Below, piece after piece: positions 10,401-22,592 of a stretch of 64,000 bases of DNA (its first letter is position 1; the number at the start of each line of letters is the position of its first letter). The notes below the pieces were generated by a model. That model was not told where the DNA came from. It did not search any database and worked only from the letters and a program-made list of their open reading frames with translations. Source of the DNA: Lineus longissimus (taxonomy: Eukaryota > Nemertea > Pilidiophora > Heteronemertea > Lineidae); the NCBI RefSeq assembly GCF_910592395.1, contig NC_088323.1, positions 10,709,501 through 10,773,500 on the forward strand, written 5' to 3'. Position numbers and translations under genes: made by a program.

Positions 10401-12757
10401 TCGCAACTAGTAAGATTAATCTCTGTAACAAACTTCAACTGTTAATCATACTCATTATATGAAGCTGTGTGAACAGCAATCAGATGGATCGAGCAAAGCT
10501 CCTCGTGTTTTTAGCTACGCTGGCTTCCAGCGGAGCTCATGGTTTGTACTGGAGCTGGCCGAAAGTAGTTCCAGCAAAATAGTTGCATTTTCATCTGAAT
10601 TTGCTGTAGCTGGGCTAGAAAATGTGTCAGGATATCAATACTTTGAACTCTTGTTTCGATAGAATTATAGCTATTCACAGCAGAAAGACTAAACGCCCCG
10701 TAATTGGCAGTAATTGGCAGATTTAAGCTGTTGTCTGGTCAAAAGTGGCGAAATGGCCTCGATCCTACCTGTCTCTGTAATGTACTGAACGCTCTACACA
10801 TAAGGCATTGCCCTAAGGCATTGCAGCCGAGGCTGATAAAGTGATGGCCATTTTGCGAATGTATATTGAGTGTGTACGTTCACTTCAAAACATAGTTCTA
10901 ATCTAAATTTTTCATACCGAGCAGTTAGAAAGTGGTGTTTCCCTATATTTTGATACTCAATGTTAACATGTCGTTTTGTGGGGTTATTTTGTCTAATTCT
11001 TATTAATATAGCCGATAAAAGACGCATAGAGAAACCCAGATTCATGCGCTCAGTTCATCTACGTACGGTAGACGTTTTGAGAGAAACCAGGGTGAGTTTT
11101 CTCTGTATTTTCTCTTGATTTGCTAGGTACAATTGGCCATGATAACTGTTATTTGAAAAGTCGTAGTATAGAATGACTCCCGTAGCTTGTTTACATAGGA
11201 AGTGTTACCATTTTTGGCTTTCTGTCTCGTTAAATTTGCTCAGTCATTGAGTCGAAGTCGAAGATCAAAACACACATGAACGCCATAGTACATTTTATAC
11301 ACAAAACGGTGTTGCAAAAAATTCTTTCCGATCATCAGAATGAAATAATCGTAATATAATACTTCACAATTATCTATTACACATAAATATAACAACTACA
11401 GGAGAATGACTTTGAAATCCAGACAAAACTTTGTTATAAGAATAGCCTCTTTGTATTTATAAACATCATCGACGTAATCAAAACAAACCTGAACGCTAGA
11501 TGAACAAACATGGCGGACCGCTACACAGGAAGTTGACCTTTTCTCATCTTTCTTGTCAAAATAACAATGATATCGTATGCCTTTGATAGTGACACTGGTC
11601 AGAGTACACAAATAATAGCGACAAAGAAGTCTGCTAGAATTGTGAGGTATTTTTGACGAACAATAACACTGCCATTCTCAGTCTATGCTGATACGGAAAA
11701 CCGTGAGGAGCTGCATGAAATTGGCCTACATTATTTACCATACAGTACAGTTACATACCCGATACCAGTACATGAACAAATGCAAAACACTGCAACATAT
11801 GTGCAGGGAAGTAAAGTATCCATTGCAAGCCATGTGTCCAAACTCTACCAAGGTGAACGTTAGTAAATAAGGGTGGACTTTTTCAAATTTAACTTTATTT
11901 TACCCCCCCCCCCCCCACCAGTTCACTAGTTTTTCACAAAAGTTTTGATCTTTTTTTGTACATTTATGTTTTACCTTACCACCAACATGAACAGCAAGTC
12001 ATACAGGGTTGTATATCCTCTCAAGGTTTTCACGTATCAGCACAGACTACTCATTGTTTTTCTAACATAATCGGGAATGTTAATAATAAATATCTTATTT
12101 TGATGGTGTTTTTTTACAAAGTGCTATTTTTTCTCATGTTTACAGGATGATGCAGTCTATAATCTACGAGTCATTCCGGTGCTCTCCACTGGCAAAGTGG
12201 TGTTGCTGTGCATGCTGTGGAACTGGTGACACGAAACCAAACAACCAGTCAGCCATGAGATTGATAGGATCGGGAAAGAAGACGCTGCATCTTAGCTGAT
12301 TTGTCCTTCACGTTTTGGTCTTGTTTTACTGTATTATACAAGTTGATTGAATAAAGAAGCCTTGGAATTAAATAGGCATCTCTGAATTTTTTTAATTTTT
12401 AATTTATTATAATATTAGAAAATAAAGCTTGCCTATTAAACCTAAACTCTTGAACATGCAACCTTTAACCCTTATACTAGTGTCATGCTCGACGTTAGGT
12501 CGAGTAAAAATTCCTACCCCTTCACTGTCGCGCTCGGCCCTGGGTCGAGAGAGAGGGTAATGCCTCAGAAAATAAATCATCCACGGCGCAATTGGAGTCC
12601 TTTATGTTTAGTTTATCTGCCAGTGTAAAGACGGCACTGCGTCTGATCATTTGATACCAGGAAACCAAATTGTTTCTACATAAAAATTTCCTGCAACTTG
12701 CAACTGAAAGTCAAGCACCTTTTTGGAAGAGGTCAGGCAAGGGTATGGTGATGTAAG
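10401..12757. other. gene-poor interval
   Basis: No recognisable coding sequence. There is a C15-like homopolymer at about 11,902-11,917. A solitary TTAACCCTTATACTAG at about 12,466 resembles a piggyBac-type left end. TTGATTGAATAAAGAA near 12,341 repeats the 9,934 sequence. Confidence 0.4.
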
Positions 12758-13110
12758 GGACGTCATCATGCCTCATGTCACTATCAAGTAAGAGACCGCA
12801 TTGTCGCCTGAATGATATGAGACAAGAGGGTGATGTCACAATCAAGTAAGTGACTGCATTGTAGCCTGATCGATATAAGAGTAGAGCGTGATGTAAGAGA
12901 CGTTATCGTGCATGAAGTCACAATCAAGGAGGACTTCGTTGTAGCCTGATTGATATAAGAGAAGTGGGTGATGAAAGAGACGGCATCATGCCTCATTTCA
13001 CAATCAAGTAAGAGGCTGCATTGTAGCCTGATTGATATGAGAGTAGAGAGGGTGATGTTAGAGACGGCATCATGCCTCATATCACAATCTAGAGACTGTA
13101 TTGTAGCCTT
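12758..13110 (+). repeat. 84-bp minisatellite, about 4 units
   Basis: GAGACGGCATCATGCCTCAT recurs at 12,977 and 13,061 (84 bp apart), with variants at about 12,758 and 12,895. Each unit also holds CATTGTAGCCTGATTGATAT. One unit lacks its first third. Confidence 0.85.
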
Positions 13111-13134
13111 ATGGGAGGGAATAGGGCAGTGTCA

Positions 13135-13465
13135 CACGAACTAATCTAAACTCAAGGTAATGAAGGAGAGATTTGCACTGACCTATTTTTATGACCTTCT
13201 GCCCTACTTTAACTAGTTTAAGACTGTTATAGCTAAAGTAGTCATGTTTGGTATCGAACTAAAGATAATGAATAGTAGGTTTGTGCTAACCCATTTTCAT
13301 TACCAACTGACCTGCTTGGAGACGGTTACAGCGAAAGGTGTCATCCGTGTTTGATATCAAACTAAAAGTGTTTAAGAGTAGATTTACCCTGATATACTTT
13401 TATGACTCACTAAACAACTTGAACACCGTTAGAGGAAGGCAGTCACTTTAATGGTATCATACTAA
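13135..13465 (+). repeat. diverged tandem repeat, about 120-bp units, split by an insertion
   Basis: The phrase GTATC(A/G)AACTAAAG, a run with TTTATGAC, and GTTA(T/G)AG recur three times. The array resumes at 16,415 with CTAAAGGTATTGAAAGAG, so the Harbinger-like element at 13,466-16,414 interrupted one unit. Confidence 0.65.
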
Positions 13466-13962
13466 GTGATCACGTCCAAAGTCCGCACGCGAATATTCGC
13501 TGCGCAAATCCGGGCGAAAATTCGCCTAGTCGAATATCGCCACACTCATGTGCCTTGAAATCGCTCCCTGCTTCGGCGATTCTATTATGATGAGGTGAAA
13601 ATTCAGACTGAATGAAAATCGCAGGCAAAAAAAATTATTGCATCTAATTCGCTCTCACCAACCATCGTAACGAGGCGAATATTACATGTGTTGTAGTATG
13701 CGAATTCCGACATCAGCTGATAGCAGACTGAACAAAAACACTAACTGGAATTCCCGGTCAACCTGACTCCAGTAATCAAATACATCACATCTATCCATGA
13801 GTAGCTACACAAATTTGGCACAGAGGTTTGAGGTTCTTAGTATTATGGTATGCATTCTGAAGGACTGTGGCAGAATGTACCGAATCATACAGCTAATCTC
13901 AGTTAGGCTTATGTTTCCGAGTCTCAGCCAACCAATCAAGATCGTTGTAGTATCCGGTCATC

Positions 13963-16092
13963 CTAAACAGCGTCCACCAGCGTCCACCAGCGTTCACCAG
14001 GTTTAAAGTCGGGTATAAAGTCATCAAAATAAAATTTAGTGGCCATAAACGTAATAAGTACACAATAAAAAAAACATTTCCTGAAAATTTCATGACTTTT
14101 GGGCGTAAGATAAGGGAGATGTTGTCTAAAATCACAGGGCTCCTGTTTTATTGGGAAGCCCTATCATTTCCTCCAAGTCAAACCCAACTTGGCTGCCGAC
14201 TGAGTGGTGGACGCTGGTACATTTTAGACAACAACTCGCTATTTAATCTAGCACACAAATGTCACGAAACGATCAGGAAATGTCCTGCTTAATTCGTTTA
14301 TGACTACTAGCATATACCCATGGAGCGGGCAAAGTTGAAATGTAATATACATTAGTTAAATGGGCACGATGATTGAACTACATTAAATTTCTAACGTTAC
14401 TGAAGTTTTATTAAAGGTTAAACACGAAATGAACTGCATTTAGGGACATATTGCTGCTATCTACATGCAACCCCCAATAGATTGATTGGAGTACGCTATT
14501 TTGCACAATGCATTGAGACCAGTGACAGCAGGTCCTGTTCCAAATAAGGGCCTCACATATTAGGCATATCACCTTCCCACTCCCGTACCCAATGCCACTG
14601 TCGGACCAAAGCCAGGCGCATGGAGAGATGCAGAACGCAATTCAAACTGACAACATCAATCAGTAAAGAATAAATCAAAGAGCAAGCGCTGGCCACTGTA
14701 CATATTTTGTCCATCCTGGCATAACTGTTTATTGATACCCTGACTGCATGTTCCGGTAGGCCACCCTGCAGAATTTGCCTTATCACTCCGGTCAGTGTTT
14801 CTCGAATAGAACTAAAATAGAATAGGCTATTCATTAATCTCCCTGCTAATACCCTGCACCATGGACCAGGTTGTATAGCACTACATACGTGCTGGAAGCT
14901 AATACTGATGTGGCAGGGAGAATATGCGTGAAGTTTGTGTATGCTTTTGAGAATGAGCGGAGCTCTCCAGTCGACGTGCTCTCTGAAAAGTTGTTATTTA
15001 TTCCAAAACCACCAAGATATTCGACGTATGACACCCTCAGTGACACTCTTACTTATGATCCACACCTACGAAGCCAAAAGTTGCAAGAATTCGACGCATT
15101 TCCGAGGCCCAATTTTGAAACAAAAATCGCCTCCTATTTAGCGGCCACAACGCGCATTATAGTATAGACTAGCATATACCCATGGAGCGGGCAAAGTTGA
15201 AATGTAATATACATTAGTTAAATGGGCACGATGATTGAGCTGCATTAAATTTCTAACGTTACTGAAGTTTTATTAAAGGTTAAACATGAAATTAACTGCA
15301 TTTAGGGACTTATTGCTGCTATCTACATGCAACCCCCAATAGATTGATTGGAGTACGCTATTTTTCACAATGCATTGAGACCAGTGACAGCAGGTCCTGT
15401 TCCAAATAAGGCCCTCACATATTAGGTACCTACCCACTCCCGTACCCAATGCCACTGTCGGACCAAAGCCAGGCGCATGGAGAGATACAGAACGCAATTC
15501 AAACTGACAACATCAGTCAGTAAAGAATAAAACAAAGAGCAAGCGCTGGCCACTGTACATATTTTGTCCATCCTGGCATAACTGTTTATTGATACCCTGA
15601 CTGCATGTTCCGGTAGGCCACTCTGCAGAATTTGCCTTATCACTCAGGTCAGTGTTTCTCGAATAGAACTAAAATAGAAGAGGCTAATCATTAATCTCCC
15701 TGCTAATACCCTGCACCATGGACCAGGTTGTATAGCACTACATACGTGCTGGAAGCTAATACTGATGTGGCAGGGAGAATATGCGTGAAGTTTGTGTATG
15801 CTTTTGAGAATGAGCGGAGCTCTCCAGTCGACATGCTCTCTGAAAAGTTGTTATTTATTCTAAAACCACGAAGATATTCGACGTATGACACCCTCAGTGA
15901 CACTCTTACTTATGATCCACACCTACGAAACCAAAAGTTGCAAGAATTCGACGCATTTTCGAGGCCCAATTTTGAAACAAAAATCGCCTCCTATTTAGCG
16001 GCCACAACGCGCATTATAGTATAGATTAGATTTTACCTTGATGGCTTTAAGTATGTGTTTAAAGTTGGTGGACGCTGGTGGACGCTGTTTAG
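13963..16092. mobile_element. inner inverted-repeat element nested in the Harbinger-like element
   Basis: CTAAACAGCGTCCACCAGCG begins the left end, and its inverse closes the right end. The inverted match covers about 35 bp and contains the 12-mer AGCGTCCACCAG twice in tandem, which may be repeated protein-binding sites. No clear target duplication was found. Confidence 0.6.
14303..16025 (+). repeat. tandem duplication of an ~860-bp segment
   Basis: 14,303-15,166 and 15,168-16,024 are head-to-tail copies with only scattered differences, starting at CTAGCATATACCCATGG. Each copy keeps an open 98-codon frame (14,871-15,167 and 15,728-16,024). The protein has no recognisable domain. Confidence 0.85.
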
Positions 16093-16414
16093 TATGACCC
16101 GATTTGTTTACATCACGTGACTGCACTATTCCACCGATAAAACAAGGCGAAAGTCGTTATCAAATCGTTCCGAATATCGGACAAGCAAGCAAGAGCCACC
16201 AATTTCGTAAAATCGCTCCACTATCGCCTAGAGCGATTTTTGGGGTGAAATCGAAGAATAGGCGTGATTGTTGGCGAATTTCGCATATGACATATCGGCA
16301 ATTTCATATTATTGCCTCACATTCACTGGTCGATTTTCGGACAGATTTCGCAGGCGAAATACTCTAGGTGAATTTCGCCGTCGAATATCGCGTGCGGACT
16401 TTGGACGTGATCCC

Positions 16415-16572
16415 TAAAGGTATTGAAAGAGCAGTTTTGCGCTGGCCTGCTTTATAAACACAGTTGGAGCAAAGGCACTGAAGGTATTGAAGAGTGGATG
16501 TGACAAAAGTACCCCTCAACTACTTCATTTACTGCAGTTCAAATAAAACCTTCACAACTGTCATCCACCCTA
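16415..16572 (+). repeat. tandem repeat resumed after insertion
   Basis: AAGGTATTGAA occurs twice (about 16,418 and 16,481), continuing the ~120-bp array of 13,135-13,465. Confidence 0.55.
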
Positions 16573-16722
16573 GGGGCCAAATTCATTAGACGTGTGTAAC
16601 TTCTCACTGATTAGTTATAGGGCCTATTCATATTCTGTGAAGATTTACATGAAGGACCTGAATCTGTCTATTCAGTAGTTAAACGCTGTTTTAAGCTGAA
16701 CGCCCTTCATGAATTTGGCCCC
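16573..16722. mobile_element. 150-bp MITE with 14-bp TIRs
   Basis: GGGGCCAAATTCAT at the left end has its perfect inverse ATGAATTTGGCCCC at the right end. There is no coding capacity, and the target duplication is unclear. Confidence 0.75.
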
Positions 16723-16859
16723 ATTTGTCTAAGCTTGATTCCATCTAGTCTGTCCACATCGCCCTATCTACCATAAACCTACATTCTGGTTCTCGCATAT
16801 ACTACTTGCTACATTTTCTTGTCATTCATCTCATTCCTTGCTATTAAATTCTGCCAGCG

Positions 16860-17022
16860 TAGCTATTCAGGCCGTCAGGCCTCTAGTTTTAATTTGGCAC
16901 GCGGCCATCTTGGAAACCATTTATAGCTCAGTTTTGTGACGGAATATTTATGTAAAGTGACCCAGGAAACAAAAGCGAGCATCTTTACATTCAGCTGAGC
17001 GCCAGGCTCATTGGCTTCTTGT
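16860..17022 (+). repeat. two Helentron-type 3' tails
   Basis: AGGCCGTCAGGCCT hairpin followed by CTAGTTTT ends near 16,888. CAGCTGAGC, then a short hairpin and CTTCTTGTTA, ends near 17,020. The second matches the tails at 28,924-28,955 and 46,618-46,647. No matching heads were found close by, so these are fragments. Confidence 0.5.
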
Positions 17023-17504
17023 TATGAAATATAGTTTTTATGATACTCGCATTACATTGCGCTGAAAATAGGAACAATAGATTTCAAAACACAGGCACAG
17101 GATGATGATTTTTTAAAGGAAAAGGAAGGAAATATAGCCCTTTTTGCAGAGGAGCAAAAACGGCGGCTTTTAAAGCGTTGAAAATGGTGGGGAAAAGCTG
17201 CGAGCCTCGTTCTCGAACAATGATGCAGTCAAAATAATCAGCCCGTTTGCAGTGGTGACAGTAAAAAGCAAATGGATGTGAAAGGAGCTAATTTAAAGCG
17301 AAAGTATTTTAAAAGATCTAAAGATAAGCCACCGCTGTAAGAGGGAAAAAAGCGCCGACATACTCCCCCTTAGGGAGAGCTCTGGGCTGCTCCATAAGAA
17401 AAGGGAAGGCGCTTAACATTGAGCACAAGGTCCGGAGAAAAACCATGGCGGGCAAAATTCCCACTGAGCAGTAAATAGCAAAATTTTAGAAATATTGATT
17501 TTTG
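17023..17504. other. no gene recognised
   Basis: AT- and purine-rich sequence with GCGGCTTTTAAAGCG near 17,162. I see no coding frame or defined repeat. Confidence 0.4.
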
Positions 17505-18480
17505 GCTCACCATAGGGGAGTCTACGCAACACCGCAGTGTCCGTCGTCCATAGTTTTCGTCATCATTGTCTGTATCCTGTTTCGAAAAACAGTGGCACGT
17601 TTCTTAACCGCAGGGGCTAGGCTCTAGAAACTTTGTATACCTAACTCCCCAGATCAGGTGACCTCTAACTCTTTCTTTCGGTGCGACTTGGTCAAAAGGG
17701 GTCCAAAAGTTAAAACGTAAAAACAGTGATGTTAGCTTTGAGCAATATGCCTGGTAAAAATATTTTCCTTTTTCGAAGTATGACCTACTTTCTGGCCTGC
17801 AGGCGGCCATCTTTGAAATTGTTTTCTTGCCTTTTTGAAGCTAATGGCTCTACGTATAGTGACGAAATTATTATGGTGGGTGTGTCTATTAAGGTTAAAT
17901 GACATATCACCCGGGTTTTTGATTTGACCTACTTTTCAAGGTCACCGAGGTCAAAGTTCACTAAATCAGTGATAGGTGGCACGTTTCATTTCTATTTGAG
18001 CTAGAAGGTTCTAAACTTGAGGACATGTATCTAGGGACCCTCTATTCTATCCCCAAAATTCGTCCCGGTCGGAATTGTAATATGGCGGCCAGGCGGGCAT
18101 CTTGAAGAATTAAACAAACTTGGATTGCAACCATATTTCATGCGATTGTATATCTATGTACTCTCTACAACATCCCTGATTTTCAGTCAAATCCATCTAC
18201 CAATATGGCCGCCAGGTGGCCATCTTGAAAATTAAACAAAATCCTATTACTCCGAAACTAATGATCGGATTGTAACCAAACTTCATGCTGTGATTATGTA
18301 TCTATTTACTCTAATCATTATTCCTAATTTTCAGTCAAATCCCATGACAAATATGGCCGCCAGGCCGCCATCTTGAAAATCCAACAAAGTCCTCAACCGA
18401 TTTCCATGTGACATGTACACTCTTCAATAACCCTGAAATTCAGTCAAGTTTATAACCAAAATGCTATACTGAGATGGTAC
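17505..18480 (+). repeat. Helentron-type repeat body with GCCGCCAGG units
   Basis: It starts with TTTTTGGCTCACCATAGGGG, a head shared with 56,077. The body has the AAGGTCACCGAGGTCAAA motif found in all these families, then three diverged units starting with ATATGG(C/G)(G/C)GCCAGG at about 18,068, 18,202 and 18,353. No matching tail was found. Confidence 0.6.
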
Positions 18481-18608
18481 CGGTAATTTTCTTTTGTGCC
18501 ATTGAGCCGAGAAGAATAGTATTATTCAATGGAATCAGAACTGGGGAAACTAGCTAGAAACTGTTCTCCCGATATCCACTGCAAATGACATGAATTACAT
18601 TACCCGAG

Positions 18609-18968
18609 ATGAGAATACTCTTTCCAATGAAATATAGTAGGGGAATTAATTCCTTCCCACTAAGGAGATATTTATTTAAATATCAGGAATATTTGGTAAC
18701 TTTTCCATATGACACCGACAATATCCCTGAGGAAATGTTCCACAATATGGTTATCCATAGGATTAATGACATTACCATGCAAGAAGACGTGGATCGGGCT
18801 TACGAAGCATTTGTTAAAAAATGTTATAGCGATGATATTTTACTGATCATGGACAGTAAAGTGTACTTTGGCAAAACAATTTGCAAGTGTCAGCAGACGC
18901 CATGGTGGAATAACGATTTGCAGGATAGGTGGGATGAGAGTAAGATAGCTGAAAAGAACTGTTTGTGA
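18609..18968 (+). pseudogene. fragment of a non-LTR retrotransposon ORF (endonuclease-RT linker)
   Basis: A 119-residue open frame. Its C-terminal part, VDRAYEAFVKKC followed by TPWWNNDLQDRWDESKIAEK, resembles the stretch between endonuclease and reverse transcriptase in LINE proteins. There the PWWN motif precedes a helical linker to the polymerase. No endonuclease or RT motif is present on either side, so this is at most a short broken piece. It could also be a chance frame; the PWWN(N/D)x(L) pattern is the only specific clue. Confidence 0.4.
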
Positions 18969-19505
18969 ATCTGCTGCCTAAGTGACCTTTTGAAAAATGA
19001 CATCACAATAAAACTGGGCCCTGCGGAAATATGTCCTTGGGTACGCTGCTTGTTCAAATGGCTAATCAGTGGTCACTGGCTGCACATTTCGTCAAGATGG
19101 CATCTGTGAAGCCAGTAAAAGATGTTTTTGAAGAAATAATGATGATTCTGTCGATGTTTTCTGTGAGTCTCTGATGTTGATATTTGGATATTTATGCCAT
19201 GTATACAATATACATGTACAAGGTCTACCTGATCAGGTGAGGAGGAACAATGTTGGGGGTCTGAGACAAAATTCACCAAGTAACGAAATCTTGGTATTTT
19301 GAAAAACTTAAGGGAAAATGCTACAAAAATGCTTTTGACCAAGGGAATTGCATTGGTCATTCTCCTTCCAAAATGTGTTGGAAGTTTTGTGATTGCTATG
19401 TATTACGGTATCAAAAATACCTTTAGGTCCGAAAGGAGGTATCATAAAAAGACCTTCTGTGCCCAAAGGGTGAATGGTGGAATGGTGGGACAGGTCTCAG
19501 CATAC
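18969..19505. other. no gene recognised; left flank of the Ty3 element
   Basis: Short frames only. If the Ty3 block at 19,53x-23,35x is an inversion, this stretch may originally have lain next to the rear of that block. Confidence 0.35.
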
Positions 19506-19509
19506 TACC

Positions 19510-22476
19510 TCATGCTCTAGCTATCCGGAATGCTATCTGGTCTGCGGTCTGTTTGAAATCTAGGCTGACTGTCTCAAACGGACTGTAGTTGTCGGGAATG
19601 CGCGGATGATACGGTCGCAAGTTGTCAACTTTACCCTTTATCTGCTGACAACGGGAGCATGACTTGATATATTGTGCTATCCGCTCAAACATGTTGTCGA
19701 AGTGGAATGACCGACGAAGAGTCAGGTATGTTCTGACCACGCCTGAATGGGAACTGAGAAGACCGTCATGGTACTTGCTGATTATGGTATCGTTGTATTG
19801 CTCAGGAATTGCCAACTGAAACTGGAAATGCTCATCATTGCTATGAAAGAAGAGGCGAAACAATACGTCATTTACAAATATGAACTGTTCAGAACGTAGC
19901 ATTACTGACCTCGCTGCACGCTTATCGCTAGGAAGAATAGTGTGAGCAATATAATCGTACACGCTTTTGAAAGAAGGTGATGCTTGTTGCGCCATGCGCA
20001 GAGCATTGACTTCAACTGGAAGATTATAATCCCTGATTACCTTCCGCTTGATTATCTCTAGCACGCGGTCAAGCTCATACTGTTGCGGGATGTGCTTAGC
20101 TACTATTGCGTCAATGTTAGAAATAATCGGCGCAGTTGGTCTAGTCTGGTCAGCTGATGGTTCCTGGTACACTTCTTCACTTTGATGCTGCGGGTTGTCT
20201 TGGGTGATTGGCGTCTTGGGTTGGCTGGGCGGAGCTTGGGGCTTATCCGCAAGCCTTGGTTCTTTCGAATTAGCATGAGTGGGTGTGCTCCTCCTAATCC
20301 TGGCGTTATGTTCTGCTGCAAGACCAATGCTGGTTGGCTGGACCGTCGGCATGGGTGGAGGAACCTGTGGTGCTGGCGCACGTGGTGCGTCATGCTGCTG
20401 GTCTGCTGCGATATTATCACGTGGTGCGGGCGCTTTCCTCGCTGGTCTCACCTGTGGTTTAAAGAGAGGGTCAGGCGTGAATCCTATCTTCTTTGCATAA
20501 TTACGTGTTACTATGCGCTCTGACTGCTGGGCAGGGTGAACACCGTCCGTCTCGGCTATGTCAAAATCGGGAGTTAGTTGGGTTACTAAGGCAACTGATA
20601 AAATCTTATCGAAATCTTCGTCATCATCACGCGGATTTCCAGAAAGAAAGTCACTCAATTGCATGTCAATACCCTTGCGGTAACCTAGCTTAAAAGAGTA
20701 AGGCGACAACCTTTCTAACAACTTCTGAAGTCCAGGCGTGCTTGGTGCTGATTTTGATTTCACAATCTGAACCAATGCTGAGTGGTCGACGAATGCGTCG
20801 AAATCGTGACTTTTTATAACATGATCAAACGCTTTGATGTTAATGAACAGACCGAATAACTCAAGTTCAGAAACTGAGTATGACTTGGCTGCTTTGGGTA
20901 ACCGTTTTGAGTGATACGCTATCAATCGTTCGACACCGTCGTCACCTACTTGCATGAGATGACTTCCTGTGGCCAAACGTGACGTATCAGAATACAACAC
21001 AAAGCGACCGAGACGTCTCGGTGCATGCAGAAGGGCTGGGGACACCAACAGCTCCTTCACCTTATCATAAGCAACCTGATGCTTCTCTTCCCAATGAAAA
21101 GTGTAACTCTTTCGGGTTAGCTCGTGTAATGGTTTCAAATGTTCTTGCAGCCTCGGCAGATACATCGCAAGATAATTGACTGCCCCAATGAATCGCCGTA
21201 CCTGACGACTTGAGTTAGGAATGGGCATCTTACGAATGGCTGTGCACTTATCACTCATGGCTTCTATTCTTACGTAACCATTCTCATCTATCCTAATGAT
21301 ATGGCCTAAGGACACTACACGCTTCCTAAACAGTTTCACCTTCCGTGGGCATATTCTTAACCCGTTATTAGCTAAGGTATCCAAAACCTGTTGGATGTGA
21401 CGTTTATGTTCTGCCTTTGATTTTGAGAACAAGATTATGTCATCATGAATGTTGATCAAGAAATCATGCACATTAGGAATCTCTTCAAGTATTTCTGACA
21501 ACGCCGCCTGGAATTTGCTTGGCGAAACAGTACAACCCATGGGAACCTTCTTGTAGAAATATGAAGACCCCCCACTGTAAGAACTGATGCCAGCAAACTT
21601 CTGTGCTCTCTCACTCAATGATAATGAATAAAAGGCACTCTTGATGTTGAGTACACTAAGAACCTTGCAACCAGATTTACCTATCCGTGATATACTCCCA
21701 AAGAGCAATGGGAATGGATGGTTAATCTTCCTAATCTTGGAGTTCAAGTGGCGTAGGTAGGCCACCAGACGCTTTTCAGATGTGTCCTTTTTGGCAATGA
21801 GGAACACTGGAGACGTATATGAGGTGTGACCTTTTTCCAATACTCCCAACTTAACCAAATTATTCAACTCAGCATCAATAACTCGCTTATTTTCTTCCGT
21901 AACCGGATACGGCCGAATGTACAACGGAGTTGGGTCAGTAAGCTCAAAATCTACCTCTATGTCTGGACAAGAACCTATTTCACCATACAAACTGAAAGCT
22001 TGGCGATTATCCTTAATGAGATTAATGATTTCCTGTTTCTCGGCTGGGTTCAAGACACTCTCAGAAAGATCAATATACTTGCGGATTACCTCAGCTTCAG
22101 TTAACCTAGAGATTGCATCATACTCTGTAAGATGCGGATAACGGTGGAGATTCTCACACTGTACGTTGTTTATCTGAGGTTGATTAGTCATGTCTGAGAC
22201 TCCCGGGGCTGAAATCTCTGCTGGAGTTTGCAGACTTTCACTGGCCATCACCAGGTGGGCTGTATCTAGGGATGCAATTGGCCTATGTCTCTGCAAACGA
22301 ATCGTTTCCGGTGTGTTATTTTTCACACGGATTGTTGTTCTCCCCTTTTTTAATCTAACACACAAGCGATTTGGACAAATCTTTGCCAGGTGTGGTCCGG
22401 ACTCAAGAATCACTTCTGAATTACGTAATACCCCTGGCAAACGCTTTGATGTTAATGAAGAGACCGAATAACTCAA
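19510..22476 (-). pseudogene. Ty3/gypsy pol: RT, RNase H, integrase N-terminus (988 codons)
   Basis: A long uninterrupted frame. RT spans about residues 150-430, with HDDIILFS (Asp345, Asp346) as motif C. Motif A reads VLNIKSAF with Asn277 where the family has a catalytic Asp, so the polymerase is expected to be dead. RNase H has YSDTS (Asp497), SELEL and FVDHSAL (Asp564). A proline-rich linker covers about 680-790. The integrase zinc domain has His903, His910, Cys940 and Cys943. The core begins with VSLDF (Asp973) and then loses homology at about 19,535. The first 13 residues come from a duplicated RNase H stretch read in another frame. The natural start therefore lies elsewhere. Confidence 0.9.
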
Positions 22477-22592
22477 GTTCAGAAACTGAGTACGACTTGG
22501 CTGCTTTGGGTAACCGTTTCGAGTGATACGCTATCAATCGTTCGACACCGTTTTCACCTACTTGCATGAGATGACTTCCTGTGGCCAAACGT
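22440..22592 (-). repeat. duplicated RNase H segment inserted between protease and RT
   Basis: About 153 bp here match 20,825-20,978 with few differences, including the codons for LIAYHSKRLPKAAKSYSV. It interrupts the protease-RT junction of the same element, about 1.6 kb away from its source. Confidence 0.85.

Larger units (their letters stand above)
13466..16414. mobile_element. PIF/Harbinger-like non-autonomous element, 2.95 kb
   Basis: The left end GTGATCACGTCCAAAGTCCG is matched by an inverted right end GGGATCACGTCCAAAGTCCG, and the match continues through CACGCG. TAA flanks both sides (13,463-13,465 and 16,415-16,417), fitting the TWA duplications known for PIF/Harbinger. The surrounding tandem repeat is continuous if the element is removed. 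There is no transposase. The interior carries another inverted-repeat element and a tandem duplication. Confidence 0.75.

Noticed and set aside
20103-20523. Other frames over the proline-rich linker of the Ty3 pol
   Set aside because: Overlap the real 988-codon frame and have compositional bias only.
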